From Simmondsia chinensis (lineage: Eukaryota > Streptophyta > Magnoliopsida > Caryophyllales > Simmondsiaceae): a stretch of 64,000 bases of DNA. Below, one piece after another: positions 11,473-23,495 of the stretch (position 1 is the stretch's first letter; every line of letters begins with the position of its first letter). The position numbers were made by a program, and so were the translations under genes. Below the pieces are notes generated by a model, which was not told where the DNA came from, ran no database searches, and was given only the letters and a program-made list of their open reading frames with translations. The DNA is taken from positions 20,521,387 through 20,585,386 of the forward strand of contig JAGTTD010000014.1 of NCBI GenBank assembly GCA_018398585.1, in the 5' to 3' direction.

Positions 11473-11982
11473 TGTTGTGATTCTCATAATAGGGGGCACA
11501 TGAAATGGAGTATAAATGTAATGAGGTGTTGAATATAGCTGATTGAGTTGTATTAGCGAGTTGATATTGTAATTAGAATAAGTCTTGATGTAATTATTAG
11601 CTTAAGCTTTGGTTAAGCCATGTAATAAGTGAAGTCTATAGCTTGTAGCTACGGTGGTCAAGCTAGTGGTCAATGCCGGTCATTAGTGGCGGCTAGTTAG
11701 TTAGTTGTTGGTTGAGTCGGTTAGTCCATGTGTCTAGGATCACTGTATTTCTAGATATTTTAGACTTAGCCATCCTAAAGAATTAGTACTATAAGTATGT
11801 AGAGCCTCTCTTGAAGAGCTCATAACTTTGATGAATGAAAAATTGATATCTTTGATATCTTTCTCTCTACTTCTCATCTCCTCTCACTTCTTATCTCATC
11901 TAAACTCTAAATTCTTTCCTCATCTTATACTCTCACTATCTCAACCTAGGTTAAGATCCAAGAGTAATCTTGAATCTTAACA
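11473..11982 (+). mobile_element. 3' LTR of element D
   Basis: A 510-base unit starting TGTTGTGATTC and ending CTTGAATCTTAACA. It contains a pyrimidine-rich stretch (11860-11945) and a terminal inverted repeat: GTTAAGATCCAAG pairs with CTTGAATCTTAAC across a 6-base loop. Its U5 end closely resembles El4 (35182, 42016). Confidence 0.8.
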
Positions 11983-12391
11983 TTGTTGTAGAATTAGGAG
12001 CAACAGTTATTTTCTGTTTTCTATGAATAAAGTACTCTGTATCAGTCCAAACGACAACAACACAATACAAAACTTCATAAAGTTTTAATTACATCACAGT
12101 GGTGCTCTTTTCTTGGGAGTAGCATAACTTAGCATAGCTTAGCTCAACATAGAAATTGTTGCACTTAGTTCATTAGTAATATAGTTTCTAAGGCTTTGTA
12201 TGAACTTCTAGTTTTGATCTGTTCCCTAATTTCGACGAGTTAAGAATTAAGGCTCTAGTTTAAGGCTTTGATGCCCAAGGCCTAACCTTAATTGCATCAG
12301 TCTTAATGGTACTATCACTGCTTTGTACATCAGGCGAACTAAAGTTCGCGTCATTGTAGGATTTGATGGTCAAGGCTTGGCCTTGATTGCA
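11983..12391 (+). mobile_element. Tat-like element X2, 5' LTR, second part
   Basis: Homologous to the reverse complement of about 42242-42650: for example CTATGAATAAAGTACTCTG, CAATACAAAACTTC and TAGTTTAAGGCTTTGA are matched there. The match ends in CCTTGATTGCA at 12391, taken as the LTR 3' end (canonical CA). AATAAA in the first part of this segment may serve as the polyadenylation signal. Confidence 0.65.
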
Positions 12392-12619
12392 TTGGTCCTA
12401 ATTTAATGACCTGAATACGGTTTGCTCTACCTTGATCCTGTGAGACCTTAACTCAATCGATTTATTATAAGTCAAGGGTGCCAGGCTTAAAAACCTAATT
12501 GACTCAGGTTTATAAGTGGACTGCTGAGCTCTTAGGTTTGTCTCCACCCCAATTCTTGATTAGGTCCCCACTTGACCATCCTCTTGAACAAAGCCCTTTA
12601 ACATGAAGGTATGAATTGA

Positions 12620-14461
12620 GTCCTAGCCACGGCTGGGCTAGCGGTGGTGATGATGATATCCCGAAGGATGGACGAATAGATATAGATGGCTATTCTCGCA
12701 AGAGTTTCATGGCTATGCTTAAATGTCGTTTAGAAATCCTAGAAAAAAGAGTCTAAAAAACAATGGGAGAAGCCTTTAAATGAGCATGTACTGAAACATA
12801 GTGCAATCTAGCAGCTCAGGGTGAAAGCTCTACCGCCATTAGATCTATAATGAATATCATTGGAACTAATGCGTGATAGGCTTCACAAGGAGACGGACAT
12901 AGTCTTAGTTGAAATGAACTCGACATTGTCTTCTATTGCTTCCCTTATCCCTAAAGACGTAGTAAGAAAGACAGTAGTTGAGGTCGAGCCTTTCTTAGTT
13001 AGCCAGTTGAGGCTCATAATGGCTTAGTTTAAGCGATTAGAGAGGATATTAGGCAACTTAGGCTTGCACCTCTTCTGCAGCACCAACTGGTTATCCTCGT
13101 GAGGCTCATTCGAGCTCACGATTACAAGTGACTCAGGTTGACTATAATGTCCCTGAAAGAATGGAAAAGCCAATTATGGCTAACCCAGATATTACGCACT
13201 TGGAATCTAGCCATAGGAACAATGTGCCACTAGGGGCTATTGACCCTTCGTATTAGAGCTTTTCTCTAGCCTCGAGGGATCTCAACCCTAACATGCCAGT
13301 GTTACCTGTCCCTGAGATAGGGAGAAAAAACCATTCATGCCCTCCTCAGGTAGTAGAGGTAACCTTAGGGCCAACTCAAGGCCTTCAAGTAGGAATACAA
13401 GGACAGGTGCCCGCTCCTAGAAACCAGCCTATCCTTTCTAGACCACTCCACACTTATCACACTGGGGGGAAAGTTAACCACCCACTTCTTCAAGATCCAA
13501 ACTTGGGGGCTAATCAAGTAAGAATGAACCAACAGCTTGCTAATATTGGTGTGCTTCCAAGCGTGCTGCATAACCCAAGCCCTGCCGGGACATACTTCGT
13601 GAGCCAACTAAGCGCATGGCAAAATTTATTAGGGGGTTACCCCAGTTTGGGCAACAACAACCGTTCCCACACCTAATTGTAATGGGTGATCAGGTGTACC
13701 CTGCAGATCCCCCTTGACATCCTCACCCACTTGGGGGGAAATGGCAAGCACATAACCATGTGCCTGACCTATCCCTCTAGGATCAACGAGCTACGCTCAT
13801 CAAACAGATGTTTGGACTAGGCCTTAGATGGGTCAATGGTCCCTTTTACAGTAAACCTTACCCTAACTATATAGACATGGACTGTCCTTTTCCTTGAAAA
13901 TATAGATAGTAACCTATCCATCTAGGATTGTGTCTGCCCTCGAGCACTTGGCAAGATTTAATTACGAGTGCAGGGAAGCGGCTGACAACAAGTATCTCAA
14001 GCTTATGCTATTCCCTAGCTCCTAACTGGGACTGCTTTTATATGGTGCATCGCCCCACCTCCTAACTCCATTTATTGCTGGGATGACATGGCCAGGAACT
14101 TCAGTGTCTGACTTTGGCTTGAATGAGACAGCAGCCAGGTGAATATGTGGAAGATTACATTAACCAATTCAAGAGAGTTAAGTTAAAGTGCACAGTAGCC
14201 CTTCCTAATGTTGAATACGCCAAGCTAGCCTTAAATGGCTTGGATATTGAATTTAGGAAAGAATTTGTGGGCTTGAACTTCACGATGCTCCTACAACTGG
14301 TAGAATGTGCAGCTAGATATGAGGCCGTATTGAAAGAAGAAAGCCTTAGGAAAAGTACTGTGTTAGGAACTTACATGCATGACTTAAAAGAAGAGGATGA
14401 AGGTCCTCCGCTTGAGATTGACGTCACTGCATATGTCAAGGGTCCCCCCATGTTTGCAATC
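12620..14461 (+). pseudogene. Tat-like gag, first part (X2)
   Basis: Degenerate gag on the plus strand. From about 12650 the translation reads DIDGYSRKSFMAMLKCRLE-like residues. A 127-codon open stretch covers 13293-13676 (Pro/Asn-rich linker). From about 13745 it reads HNHVPDLSL and GPFYSKPYPNYIDMD, and an open stretch 14123-14467 holds the gag core (EDYINQFKRVKLKCTVALP, NGLDIEFRKEF). Known: retrotransposon gag (capsid-like) domain. It is cut at 14461 by E1, with CAATC as the target duplication, and continues at 20187. No full-length product is possible. Confidence 0.8.
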
Positions 14462-14864
14462 TATTAGCTTCCAATTCAAATTGAAAGGCTAACCTTGTAG
14501 AAGAAAGAGTTAAGATGACATGAGAAGTGAAAGGGGATGAGAAATAGAGAAGTAGATGAGAAAAGAGAGAGAAATTCCAAAGAAAAATCTGAATTTTGTT
14601 GATTGAATGAATGAATTTACATGCTTAGAGCTTATTTATACAAAATTAGAAACATTGAACCTAGCCAACAACTCTTAACCGACTCCTAACCAATTCTGGC
14701 CCCAAAATGCAGTAGCCAACAGGTTTGACCCTGCTTGACCCCAACCGACCTCCTAAAGGCCCCAAGACCAGCCTAACTAACTTTTGAAACATGGCTAACA
14801 CAACAATGAAACAATACTCGAAATACAACCCAAAATTACAATCAAAATCAAACGATTCATAACA
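14462..14864 (-). mobile_element. E1 3' LTR (left)
   Basis: 403 bases, starting TATTAGCTTCC (expected TGTTAG, as in the partner) and ending CATAACA. On the minus strand it has a TATA-like TATAAATAAG near 14633-14642. Its terminal inverted repeat (GTTAGCTTCCAATT with AATTGAAAGGCTAAC) is retained. Confidence 0.92.
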
Positions 14865-14880
14865 TTCCCTCCCTCTTGAG
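14865..14880 (-). promoter_or_regulatory. E1 polypurine tract
   Basis: Reverse strand reads CTCAAGAGGGAGGGAA, immediately upstream of the 3' LTR. Confidence 0.85.
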
Positions 14881-17800
14881 AAACTTCTTGTCTTCAAGAA
14901 ATTGCAATTTGCCCAAGTCACAAAGCTCTTGTTCAAGTTGCTCCATTGCACCAACACTTCTTGCAATGCACCATGTTCAAACTGCAGCGTTCTTCGAGCC
15001 TCGACAGCAACGGGTTGCAGCAGCAGCATCCCATTAGACCCTACTTCAGGTGGTTCCCGAGCAACTTCAGTTCCCTTGTTGACCTGCTTTTTAAGTAGAA
15101 AGAGATGGAACACCGGGTGAACGTATGAATGTGAAGGTAAGTCAAGCTTATATGCAACATTGCCAATTTTCTCCAAGATTTTGTATGGACCAAAGAAACG
15201 GGCACTTAGCTTGACATTTCGCCTGACAGCCAAAGAAGACTGTCTATATTGTTGTAATTTAAGGTAGACCATGTCTCCAACTTCATAACTTTTGTCTACC
15301 CTCTTTTAGTCAGCATAAAATTTCATCTGTGCCCGAGCTTGTTGGAGATTATCTTTAAGCACTTGGAAAGTCTGCTTCCTCTGCTGCACTAAATCACTTG
15401 CTGCTAAATCAGGAGCTCTCGGTTGCTGCAGCAACATTGGAGAAGGAGGAGGATAGCCATACAAGGCTTGGAAAAATGAATTGCCAATGGATGCATGAAA
15501 GTTAGTGTTGAACCAATACTCCGCTAAAGAAAGCCAATGATTCCACTCTCTAGGCCGTAAGAAGACCATAATCCGGAGGTATTGCTTCACACATTGGTTG
15601 ACACGTTCGGTTTGGCCATCCGTTTGTGGATGATAAGAGGAACTAAGTGCCAACTTTGTACCCATCAATTTGAACAACTCCCTCCAAAATGTGCTTGTGA
15701 AAATCGTGTCACGATCTGAAACAATGGATTGAGGCAATCCATGTAACTTGCAAATGTTTTCAAGGAAGATTCTTGCAAATTTTTTAGCAGTAACAGGTCG
15801 AGCAAGAGCAACTAAATGGCTATATTCGGTGAAACGATCCACTACCACCCATATGACTTCCTTGCCTTCAGACCTTGGCAATCCCTCAATGAAATCCATG
15901 CTAATGTTGATCCATGCCACATCCGGAATGGGAAGGGGTTGAAGAAGACCCTTGTAATGATGATCTCCCAACTTGGTTTGTTGACATACCTCGCAAGCCT
16001 TAACATACTCACTCACTTCTTTTTTCAAGCTTGGCCAACTAAAGTAAGCCTTGTCCCTTTGATAAGTACCTTCTGTACCGGCATGACCTCCCCACACAGC
16101 ATCATGAGAAGCTTGTATAATTTGACCCCTCAAACCAGTAGCAGAACCAACGTACAGCTTGCCATGAATTCTGATCAGACCCCTTTGTACAGAAATACCA
16201 GCTGCATTGACATTCTTCCCTGCATCCTTCACAAGAGCAGCAGCTATACATTCTTGGGCAAAAGAATCACCCTCATATGTCCTATAAACCTCTTCCATCC
16301 ATGAAGAAACAACCACTGATGTAGCACTGCAGTACCCAACTTCAGCATCTTCAAATTTTCTGGACAAAGTATCGGCTGCAGCATTCTTCTTGCCCCTTCC
16401 GTATTCAATGTCATAATCAAGGCCAAGCATCTTCATAAGGCCCTTCTTTTGTATTCTCATCACAATCTTTTGCTCAAGGAGATGCTTGAGGCTTTGGTGA
16501 TCCGCTCGAATGATGAACTTGTGACCCTCCAAGTAATGCCTCCACTTTTCAACGGCTAAAAGGATTGCTAAATATTCTTTCTCATATGTCGACATAGCTT
16601 GATGTTTGGGACTACGAGCTTGACTCAAGTAAGTAATAGGCCTTCCATGTTGAGAAAGAACAGCCCCAATACCTGAACCACATGCATCTGTCTCCAACAC
16701 AAAGCTCTCGGTAAACTTTTGCAATGCCAACATTGGTGCAGCACACATAGCTAACTTAAGAGCTTCAAATGTAGCCTGAGACCTCTCATTCCATGTGAAT
16801 GCATCCTTCTTTAAGATTTCTGTTAAAGGTTTAGCAATAGAACCATATCCTTTAATGAATTTCCAATAATACCCGGTCAAACCCAAAAAAACCTCTCAAT
16901 TGCTTCAAGGTTATTGGAATTGGCCAATCTTGCATCACTTGGATCTTAGTAGGATCAGTGGAAACTCCCTCTTGAAAAATGAAATGGGCCCAAATACTCA
17001 AGCTTTGTCTAAGCAAACAAACATTTGGACAACTTAGCAAAAAACTTGTGTTGCCACAAAAACTTGTCTAAGGTGAGTGAGATGATCTTCATAAGAGGAG
17101 CTATAAATCAGTATGTCATCGAAGAATACGAGCACTAATCTTCTCAAGAAAGGTTTGAAAACATCATTCATTGCCGCGTGAAAAGTGGCCGGAGCATTTG
17201 TTAGGCCGAAAGGCATTACAACAAACTCGAAATGCCTATGATGAGTCTGAAAAGCGGTCTTGTATATATCCGGCTCAAGAACTCTGATTTGATGATACCC
17301 CTGTCTCAAATCAAGCTTAGAGAAGAAGCATGCTCCATACAACTCGTCAAGCAAATCATCTATGACGGGAATGGGAAACTTGTCCTTCACTATCAAGGCA
17401 TTCAGTTGTAGATAATCGATGCACATTCTAGTCGAACCATCTTTCTTCTTCACAAGGATCACAGGTGAAGCAAAAGGACTATGGTTTGGTCTAATGAAAC
17501 TCATGTGAAGTAACTCCTCAACTTGTCTCTCAATTTTTCTCTTTTGGCCATGAGCATAGCGGTATGGCCTAATCTTGACCGGATCAGCATTTGCACGAAG
17601 AGGAATGGCATGGTCCACGCTCCTTTGAAGAGGAAGGCTCTTTGGTTGCTCAAAAATGTCCTCAAACTCTTCAACCAAGGCCTGAACTTCTGGCTTAATG
17701 TCCGGCTGCAGCTCAACAGAGGAGATCATAAACAACTGCCCGAGCCACTGAACTGCCTTCTTCCTGATTCCACCTTGAAGTCGTTTACTAGCAATCAACT

Positions 17801-18022
17801 TGAGCTGAGCTTCCTCTGATATGCCCTACAGAGAGACCTTGGTGCCATGAACCTCAAATGCCACGGTCATTTTATCGAAATCAAACACCACCGGATTGAA
17901 GGTTCTCATCCAATCCACACCAAGCACCATATTGCAACCTCCCAAGGGAAGAACTCTAAAATCGAAGGTGAATTGATGATCTTGCATAGACCATGGGAAT
18001 GCTAGGCACTTGTTTTGAGTTG
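14881..18022 (-). pseudogene. E1 pol: protease end, RT, RNase H, integrase, chromodomain
   Basis: RT lies in 17034-17798 ([32 protein letters not shown], active site FFDDILIYSS intact). RNase H and integrase share a 526-codon open stretch 15306-16886: FVLETDACGSGIGAVLSQ, then a zinc-binding segment (HAGTEGTYQR, CEVCQQTK), then catalytic positions MDFIEGLP, VSDRDTIF and QTDGQTERVNQ. Residues after 15272 give GPYKILEKIGNVAYKLDLP and a chromodomain-like end (VLVQWSNLNKSFVTW). Known: chromodomains of chromoviruses direct integration to modified histones. Breaks: a frame change around 16850-17040, stops near 15303-15310, and TAG at about 17827 where relatives have Gln. Confidence 0.93.
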
Positions 18023-19714
18023 TTAGGGAATTTCATCAGCCACCATAACCACTAATGGGTGAGTCTTTGTCACTTCATGCCTCACTTTCTTAATCAATTT
18101 GGGATCAACAAATCTATGTGTACTATTAATAAGAACAGTGATAGACATTTTTCCAGCCTTGCCTCTTATTTTAATGGTATTATGAACCCCACTCCTGGTC
18201 ATTGCCTTCATGGATATCTCCACTTCATCATCAGTCATTTCATCTCGTGAAGTAGGTCCAACACTGTAATCTTCTGCATCTGAATTTTCACTGCCAGAAA
18301 CAACACCAGCACGGGACCCCCTTGCACACATTAAGGCTTGAGATTTGCACCTATGACCAGGCTGATATGGTTGGTTACAGCGAAAGCATAGCCTCACTAA
18401 ACTCTGGTTAACAGCTCGTTTAAATCTGGAGCCTGATTGCTCCTTCTGTTGTGGTCTGGAATTGTTGCCTTTGAACTTGCTTTTATCACTTGTTTGAACT
18501 AGAGTAGCTTCAATCAATTTCGCCTTATTGCAAGCACTAGACAATGTCTTAGGACTAATGGCCTTCACCATATTCTTGATCCTTGGCCTCAACCCACTCA
18601 CAAAGCAAGAGACATAATAGGATTCTGCATCATCCGAAGCAATGGATAGGACTGACAGCAAAGTAGCTCGTAAATTTTCAAATCTGATCATATACTCCCT
18701 CATGGTTGAGGTTTGGCACAACTTGTTAAAGCTATCCACAACATCAGTTGACTCATCTTCCCCATAGCGTTCACCCATTTCTTCTACGAATTGCCCCCAA
18801 GAAAGATTAGGTTTGCTCTTCAACAAACTATAATACCATACCTCATGATCACCATGTAAATGTACTGCGGGTGGCTAAAGCTTTTCATCTTCAGGTATGT
18901 TATAGTACTGAAAATACCAATCACATCTTCCTAGCCATGATTCAGGTTGTCTACCATCAAAAGGATCAATCTCCACTCTTGGCTGCCTGTAAGTACCACT
19001 CCTGCCACCAAATGAATTGTCATTACTCACTGATCTTCGCTGGAAATGTTGATAAGGAGGTCTATCAGGACGCTCGAACTCATCATATGCATTTCCGTGA
19101 TGCAAAACAGAATTCTATTGCCTTGAATTGTAATCTGTATTCAAGCCATCCGATCTGAAATGAACTTTGCCTGAGGCACAATCCTGATTTCCTGGAGCAA
19201 TCTCAGGTTGTAAAGGTTGATTCTCAGCTGATCGGATGTGGATTGAAGGACCTACATCAGGCTACAACATCGGAGACTTTCCTCGAGTCCTGCACAAACC
19301 TTCAGTTCTGTCCACATGAACTTGCTGCTAATCCACTTCAACTGGATGAAAGATATGACTAGCTGGTTTAAGGATTACATTAACACTGGATTCTCCTTAC
19401 TTATTAACCTGATCCTGCAATTTTCCACGCTTCACCTCAATTTATTGTAACCGATCTTCCTTATTCGCATCTTTTTCCAACAATAATGCCAAGATTCGAT
19501 CCATCTTTTGATCGAGCTTATCTACATTGCTAAGGCGATCATTGATGTCTTGAAGATGAGCAATTGTGAGGAACTGAGGTCCATTTGTAGCATTTACACC
19601 AGCTTCTACTGTGCGAGATGCATCAGCACCAGCAACTGCAGTAGCATAATTCATCTCCAGATCAGGTGCATTTGCTCCACCAGCTCTTGATCTAGTTCTT
19701 ACACCATCGGCCAT
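18023..19714 (-). pseudogene. E1 gag and protease start
   Basis: Starts MADGVRTRSRAGG at 19714, the same opening as El3. The N-terminal part to 19442 is followed by stops, then a stretch 18875-19105 (FDGRQPESWLGRCDWYFQY) and a 267-codon stretch 18023-18826 with the capsid-like core (FVEEMGERYGEDES, YMIRFENLRATL), a zinc knuckle CFRCNQPYQPGHRC near 18350-18390 and the beginning of the protease. The protease active site is damaged: relatives have DSGSTHSFVD, here INSTHRFVD, so Asp-Ser-Gly is lost. Gag would package RNA in cytoplasmic particles. This copy cannot make a working protease. Confidence 0.9.
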
Positions 19715-19765
19715 GATTTTCTTTGCTTTTGCGAGCCTCCATCAATCAATTGATTGCTTGAACCA

Positions 19766-19777
19766 GCTCTAATACCA
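19766..19777 (-). promoter_or_regulatory. E1 primer binding site (initiator Met tRNA)
   Basis: Reverse strand reads TGGTATTAGAGC, one transition from the initiator-Met complement TGGTATCAGAGC, two bases inside the 5' LTR. Confidence 0.9.
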
Positions 19778-19779
19778 AT

Positions 19780-20181
19780 TGTTAGCTTCCAATTCAAATT
19801 GAAAGGCTAACCTTGTAGAAGAAAGAGTTGAGAAGAGAGGAGAAGTGAAAGGGGATGAGAAACAGAGAAGTAGATGAGAAAAGAGAGAGAAATTCCAAAG
19901 GAAAATCTAAATTTTATTCATTGAATGAATGAATTGCATGCTTAGAGATTATTTATACAAAACTAGAAACATTGAACCTAGCCAACAACTCTTAACCGAC
20001 TCCTAACCAATTCTGGTGGCAAAATGCAGTAGCCGCCAGGTTTGACCCTGCTTGAACCCAACCGACCTCTTAAAGGCACCAAGACCAGCCTAACTAACTT
20101 TTGAAACATGGTTAACACAACAATGAAACAATACCCGAAATACAACCCAGAATTACAATCAAAATCAAACGATTCATAACA
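19780..20181 (-). mobile_element. E1 5' LTR (right)
   Basis: 402 bases, TGTTAGCTTCC to CATAACA, clearly homologous over its length to 14462-14864 with scattered substitutions and small indels. As the 5' LTR it would carry the promoter, with a TATAAATAA-type element on the minus strand near 19950. Confidence 0.92.
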
Positions 20182-20186
20182 CAATC

Positions 20187-21037
20187 CTTTGGTTAAGAAG
20201 GGTGTTAAAGCTAGGATGTCTTATCAATCATAAGACTTAAGAAAGTACTCATTTGACCTCTCATCGGCCAATGTAATATTTGATTGGCTTGAGGCAATTA
20301 ACAAACTCAAGATTATGGGTAAATTTAGAAAACTTGACCCGAATTCTAATAGGGGGAAGGTATACTATAAATGGCACAATTCGCTGACCCATTCAACAAA
20401 TGACCGCATCATCTTCAGGAATGCAGTTTAGGATGCCATAGAAGTAAGGGAATTAATCTTCCCAAGAGAATGGTAGATGGGTGTTGACAAAGACCCCTTC
20501 CCTAGTCCTCTTCAAGTCAATGTTATTGACACCATTGTCAAAATTAATCCTTCTAATGTCCTAACTAATCCTTTTCTCCTCTTCAGGAGAAAAACGGTCC
20601 TTAGTGATAGTCAGAAGGCAAGAGTGGCTAACGATGTATTTGAGTAGTTGGTCATTGAAGGGATATTAAGCTTCCCTAAACTTGTGCGCACATTGGATGA
20701 TGGAATATGCCGTTGGCATATCACCGAACTATATCTTACAAACAAGTGTGCCATTTTCAAAAACTTGCTGATCAGGCTGCACAATAACTCCGCCATTACA
20801 TTGATAGTGGTTGAGGAGTTGGCTATTGTGATTAAAGGCATCTAGGGGCCCTCTCAAAGCCTCATAAGCCAGGAAAGACGTCTCATGATCTAGGAAGCAC
20901 GTCCTACAGGGCATGCCAGTAATGCTCTAGAAGGATACAAGCAGTAATGAGAAAGCTTAGGCAGTTGCCTCAATATATATCCTCCAAACCCACTATTGGA
21001 ATTAAAGATGCCATCAGAGAAGTCCCATTGAATTAAG
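20187..21037 (+). pseudogene. Tat-like gag, continuation (X2)
   Basis: Continues the gag cut at 14461. Translation gives KVYYKWHNSLTHSTNDRIIF, then DAIEVRELIFP and MGVDKDPFP, wording typical of the zinc-finger-region peptide after gag in Tat-type plant gypsy elements. From about 20810 it gives VVEELAIV and, after several stops, MRKLRQLPQYIS, matched in X1 (reverse strand, 6060-6240). It ends at 21037 where the LTR of element C begins. At least three in-frame stops are seen. Confidence 0.75.
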
Positions 21038-21405
21038 TGTTAGGATTAGTGTCCTCAAATTCAGATTTATTCTGTTAATATTATTTTATTAAAGAATAAA
21101 ATTAAAGTTCCGGTCATTTTCTTGTTAAATTTGTGTAAACTAGCTTTTATACTGCATGTGGTTTTCTTTTGGGAAACATCAATGAGATGAGTATAGTCCT
21201 AAGACTACAATTTACATGTTTGCTCTAAGTGCTTTATGAGATTAACCCACAGATAGGCTTGGAACAAATGGTATGGATTGCTGTTTGAAAGACTAGTAAT
21301 CAAAGACAAGTCCGGACCACTTGTACGCTAAAACTATAACGTGACGCTATGGATGACTTGTCTTGGTCAAGTGGATGGTGATCCAAAAGTGTTATGCTAG
21401 TGCAT
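21038..21405 (+). mobile_element. element C, LTR, first part
   Basis: TGTTAGGATTAGTGTCC starts here at the end of recognisable X2 gag. The LTR is split at 21405 by El2 (target sequence TGCAT) and continues at 27345. Lineage not assigned. No coding frame seen. Confidence 0.6.
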
Positions 21406-22017
21406 TGTCACAGTCTCGGGATTGTGATGGCCAAGTTCACCAACTTAGGCCCGTAATGACAATAGAGGTTTAGATGAGAAAAGAAAGAAAGAGAGTTTGA
21501 GATGAGAAAAGAATTAGACTTAGAAAAAGATGAGAGAATTGAGAGAATTAGATGAGAAAATATGATAAATATTTCATTAATTCTTGGATAATTTTCGAAT
21601 GAAGACAATAAAATATTTATACTTCTTACATCCAATTACAAAATAATATCTTGAAGAATATTAATTAAATCTCAATTACAATTTTAAGATTCCAATCCTA
21701 ACGGCTAGTTTTTTGGAGCCAACGGCTAGTAGGGATGCGCGCTGGGCTGGGACGCGGCACAGGGAAGGGACACTGGGGATGCGGACTCAGAAGGTCCTGG
21801 ACGCGAGCTGGACACGGTCGTCACAAGGAACTGGCATCGAGCTAGACGACAGCTGCACGGACCTAGCAGCGACTTTGAAAATGACACGGCATGGATCCGG
21901 CAGCGAACTGGGCAGCGACCTAACACGGGCTTGACAAGCGATCTTGACACGGACCTCAGGACACCTGCTCGATATCTAGAAAATGTCAAGGGAACCAAAA
22001 GAGTCATGACCATGACA
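21406..22017 (-). mobile_element. El2 3' LTR (left)
   Basis: 612 bases starting TGTCACAGTC and ending CATGACA. It matches 26747-27344 along its length. It has the purine-rich AGATGAGAAAAGAAAGAAAG block and, unlike the other LTRs here, a GC-rich segment with several ACGCG and GGCACGG motifs near 21730-21920. Confidence 0.92.
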
Positions 22018-22030
22018 ATACCCTCTCCTC
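22018..22030 (-). promoter_or_regulatory. El2 polypurine tract
   Basis: Reverse strand reads GAGGAGAGGGTAT, immediately before the 3' LTR. Confidence 0.85.
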
Positions 22031-22046
22031 AGGTCAATCCTTGTCC

Positions 22047-23495
22047 TCAAGGATTGAAATTTGGAAATTGGCCTTGGATGAATGCCCAATCCTCCCAAGT
22101 AGTGGCATCACTTGGCATATTCTCCCATTGGACAAGGATTTCAGTCAGCTTCTTTCCTTTGAGCATTAGGATCCGCTGCTTGAGCACGGCTTTAGGTTGA
22201 ACCCCCGAATGCCCATTCTGATCACAACTAGGCAAAGCAATACTAGGCATAATGTTGTCCCCAATCTTTTTCTTAAGACGGGAGACATGAAATACAGGGT
22301 GGATCTTAGAGTCTTTGGGTAGTTCAAGTTTGTAAACCACCTTCTCGACTTTTGCTAGCACCTTAACGGGCCCATAATACCTAGCATCCAACTTAAGGTT
22401 TCGTCTCATGGCCACCGAAGTTTGCCTATATGGTTGGAGTTTAAGGTAAACTAAGTCACTTACGTCAAAATGTCTTTCGGTCCTATGCAAGTCCGCTTGT
22501 TGTTTGTAGTGGTGTTGGGCCTCAACTAAGTTTTCCCTTAGCAAATTAGCCATGGTTTGTCTCTCATTTATCAAGTCCTCCACTCTGGGTGAAGAAGAGA
22601 CACAAGGATATTCTATAGCCCAAACTCTCGGTTCATAACCGTAAAGTGCAAAGAAAGGTGTAGTTTTGAGGGGAGAGTGATAATTCGTATTATACCAGAA
22701 TTCAGCAAGTGGAAGCCATTGTGCCCACATTTTAGGCTTGTTTAATGCCATAGCTCACAAATAGTTTTCCAAGCATTGGTTAGCACGTTCCGTTTGACCA
22801 TCGGATTGCGGATGGTAAGAGGTATTCATGTTGAGCTCAATGCCGGCCAAGCTAAACACTTCTTCCCAAAAGAGGCTTTGGAAAGTACCATCCCTATCCG
22901 ACACTAAGGACCTTGGTAACCCATGTAATCTATAAATTGTGTCAAGGGAAACTTGAGCTACCTTGGTGGCAGCAAAGGGGTGCGTCATTGTCAAGAAATG
23001 AGCATATTTCGTGAAACGGTCAACCACCACTAAAATTGTGTTCTTGCCCATAGATCTCAGCAAGCCTTCTATGAAATCCAAACTTATGCTCTTCCATGCT
23101 TGACTTGGAATAGGAAATGGTTGTAGTAGTCCGGGGTATGCCACATGTTCATTCTTCATGCGTTGGCATACATAACACCTAACTATCCAATCACTAAAAC
23201 TTTTTTTCATGTTAGGCCAATGAAACAATCGCTTGGCCCTTATCAAGGAACCATGAACACCGAAGTGCCTTCCAACCGGGGAGTCATGCAAGGCATGCAT
23301 GATCTTTTGGCGGAGCTCCGTGCTTTGGCCGACATAGATGCGGCGTTTGTAGCGAAGGACACCATAATGGTAAGAAAAAGGGCCTTGAACCATAGGATCA
23401 AGGGTGACTTGGGTAATAAGGTCAAGGGCTTGTTTTTCATGTTCATAGCTAGCCTCTACCTCACGTACCCATTGAGGTACCACGTTTGTCAACAT
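22047..23495 (-). pseudogene. El2 integrase and chromodomain
   Basis: Two open stretches in the same frame, 22755-23495 (246 codons) and 22047-22751 (234 codons), are separated by one TGA where relatives have a sense codon (YL-stop-AM, probably from CGA). Order: zinc-binding part (CYVCQRMK), catalytic core (LDFIEGLLRSMGKN, LVSDRDGTFQSLFW, QSDGQTERANQC), C-terminal barrel (GPVKVLAKVEKVVYKLELP), then a well-preserved chromodomain (ILVQWENMPSDATTWEDW near 22080-22135). Integrase would insert cDNA in the nucleus, and the chromodomain would target silent chromatin. Apart from the one stop this segment looks nearly whole. Confidence 0.93.

Larger units (their letters stand above)
8712..11982 (+). 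mobile_element. element D: 5'-truncated LTR element with non-gag-pol coding stretch
   Basis: Sequence homologous to the Tat LTR stops at about 8711 and resumes at 11983, so the block between is an insertion. Its right part has a polypurine tract (11459-11472) followed by a complete-looking LTR (11473-11982, TG...CA). The left part has no LTR and starts almost directly with coding sequence. No RT, integrase, protease or gag motif is recognisable in the 2.76 kb between. The LTR 3' end (CTTGAATCTTAACA) is nearly the same as that of chromovirus El4, so D probably belongs with that group. A 5 bp duplication cannot be seen because the left end is truncated. Confidence 0.65.
14457..20186 (-). mobile_element. 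E1: chromovirus (Ty3/gypsy), full length with TSD
   Basis: LTRs at 14462-14864 and 19780-20181 flank a minus-strand gag-pol. The 5 bp duplication CAATC is perfect (14457-14461 and 20182-20186). The primer site TGGTATTAGAGC (one change from initiator-Met) is next to the right LTR and the polypurine tract next to the left LTR, confirming minus orientation. At 5.72 kb with a C-terminal chromodomain it fits a compact plant chromovirus. RT wording (FPIPVIDDLLDEL) suggests the Reina group, as inference. It interrupts the X2 gag. Confidence 0.95.

Noticed and set aside
15816..16304. Plus-strand 162-codon open frame opposite the E1 integrase
   Set aside because: It is the antisense of a well-recognised integrase/RNase H frame and has no domain. 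The same holds for many short open frames opposite pol in the other elements.
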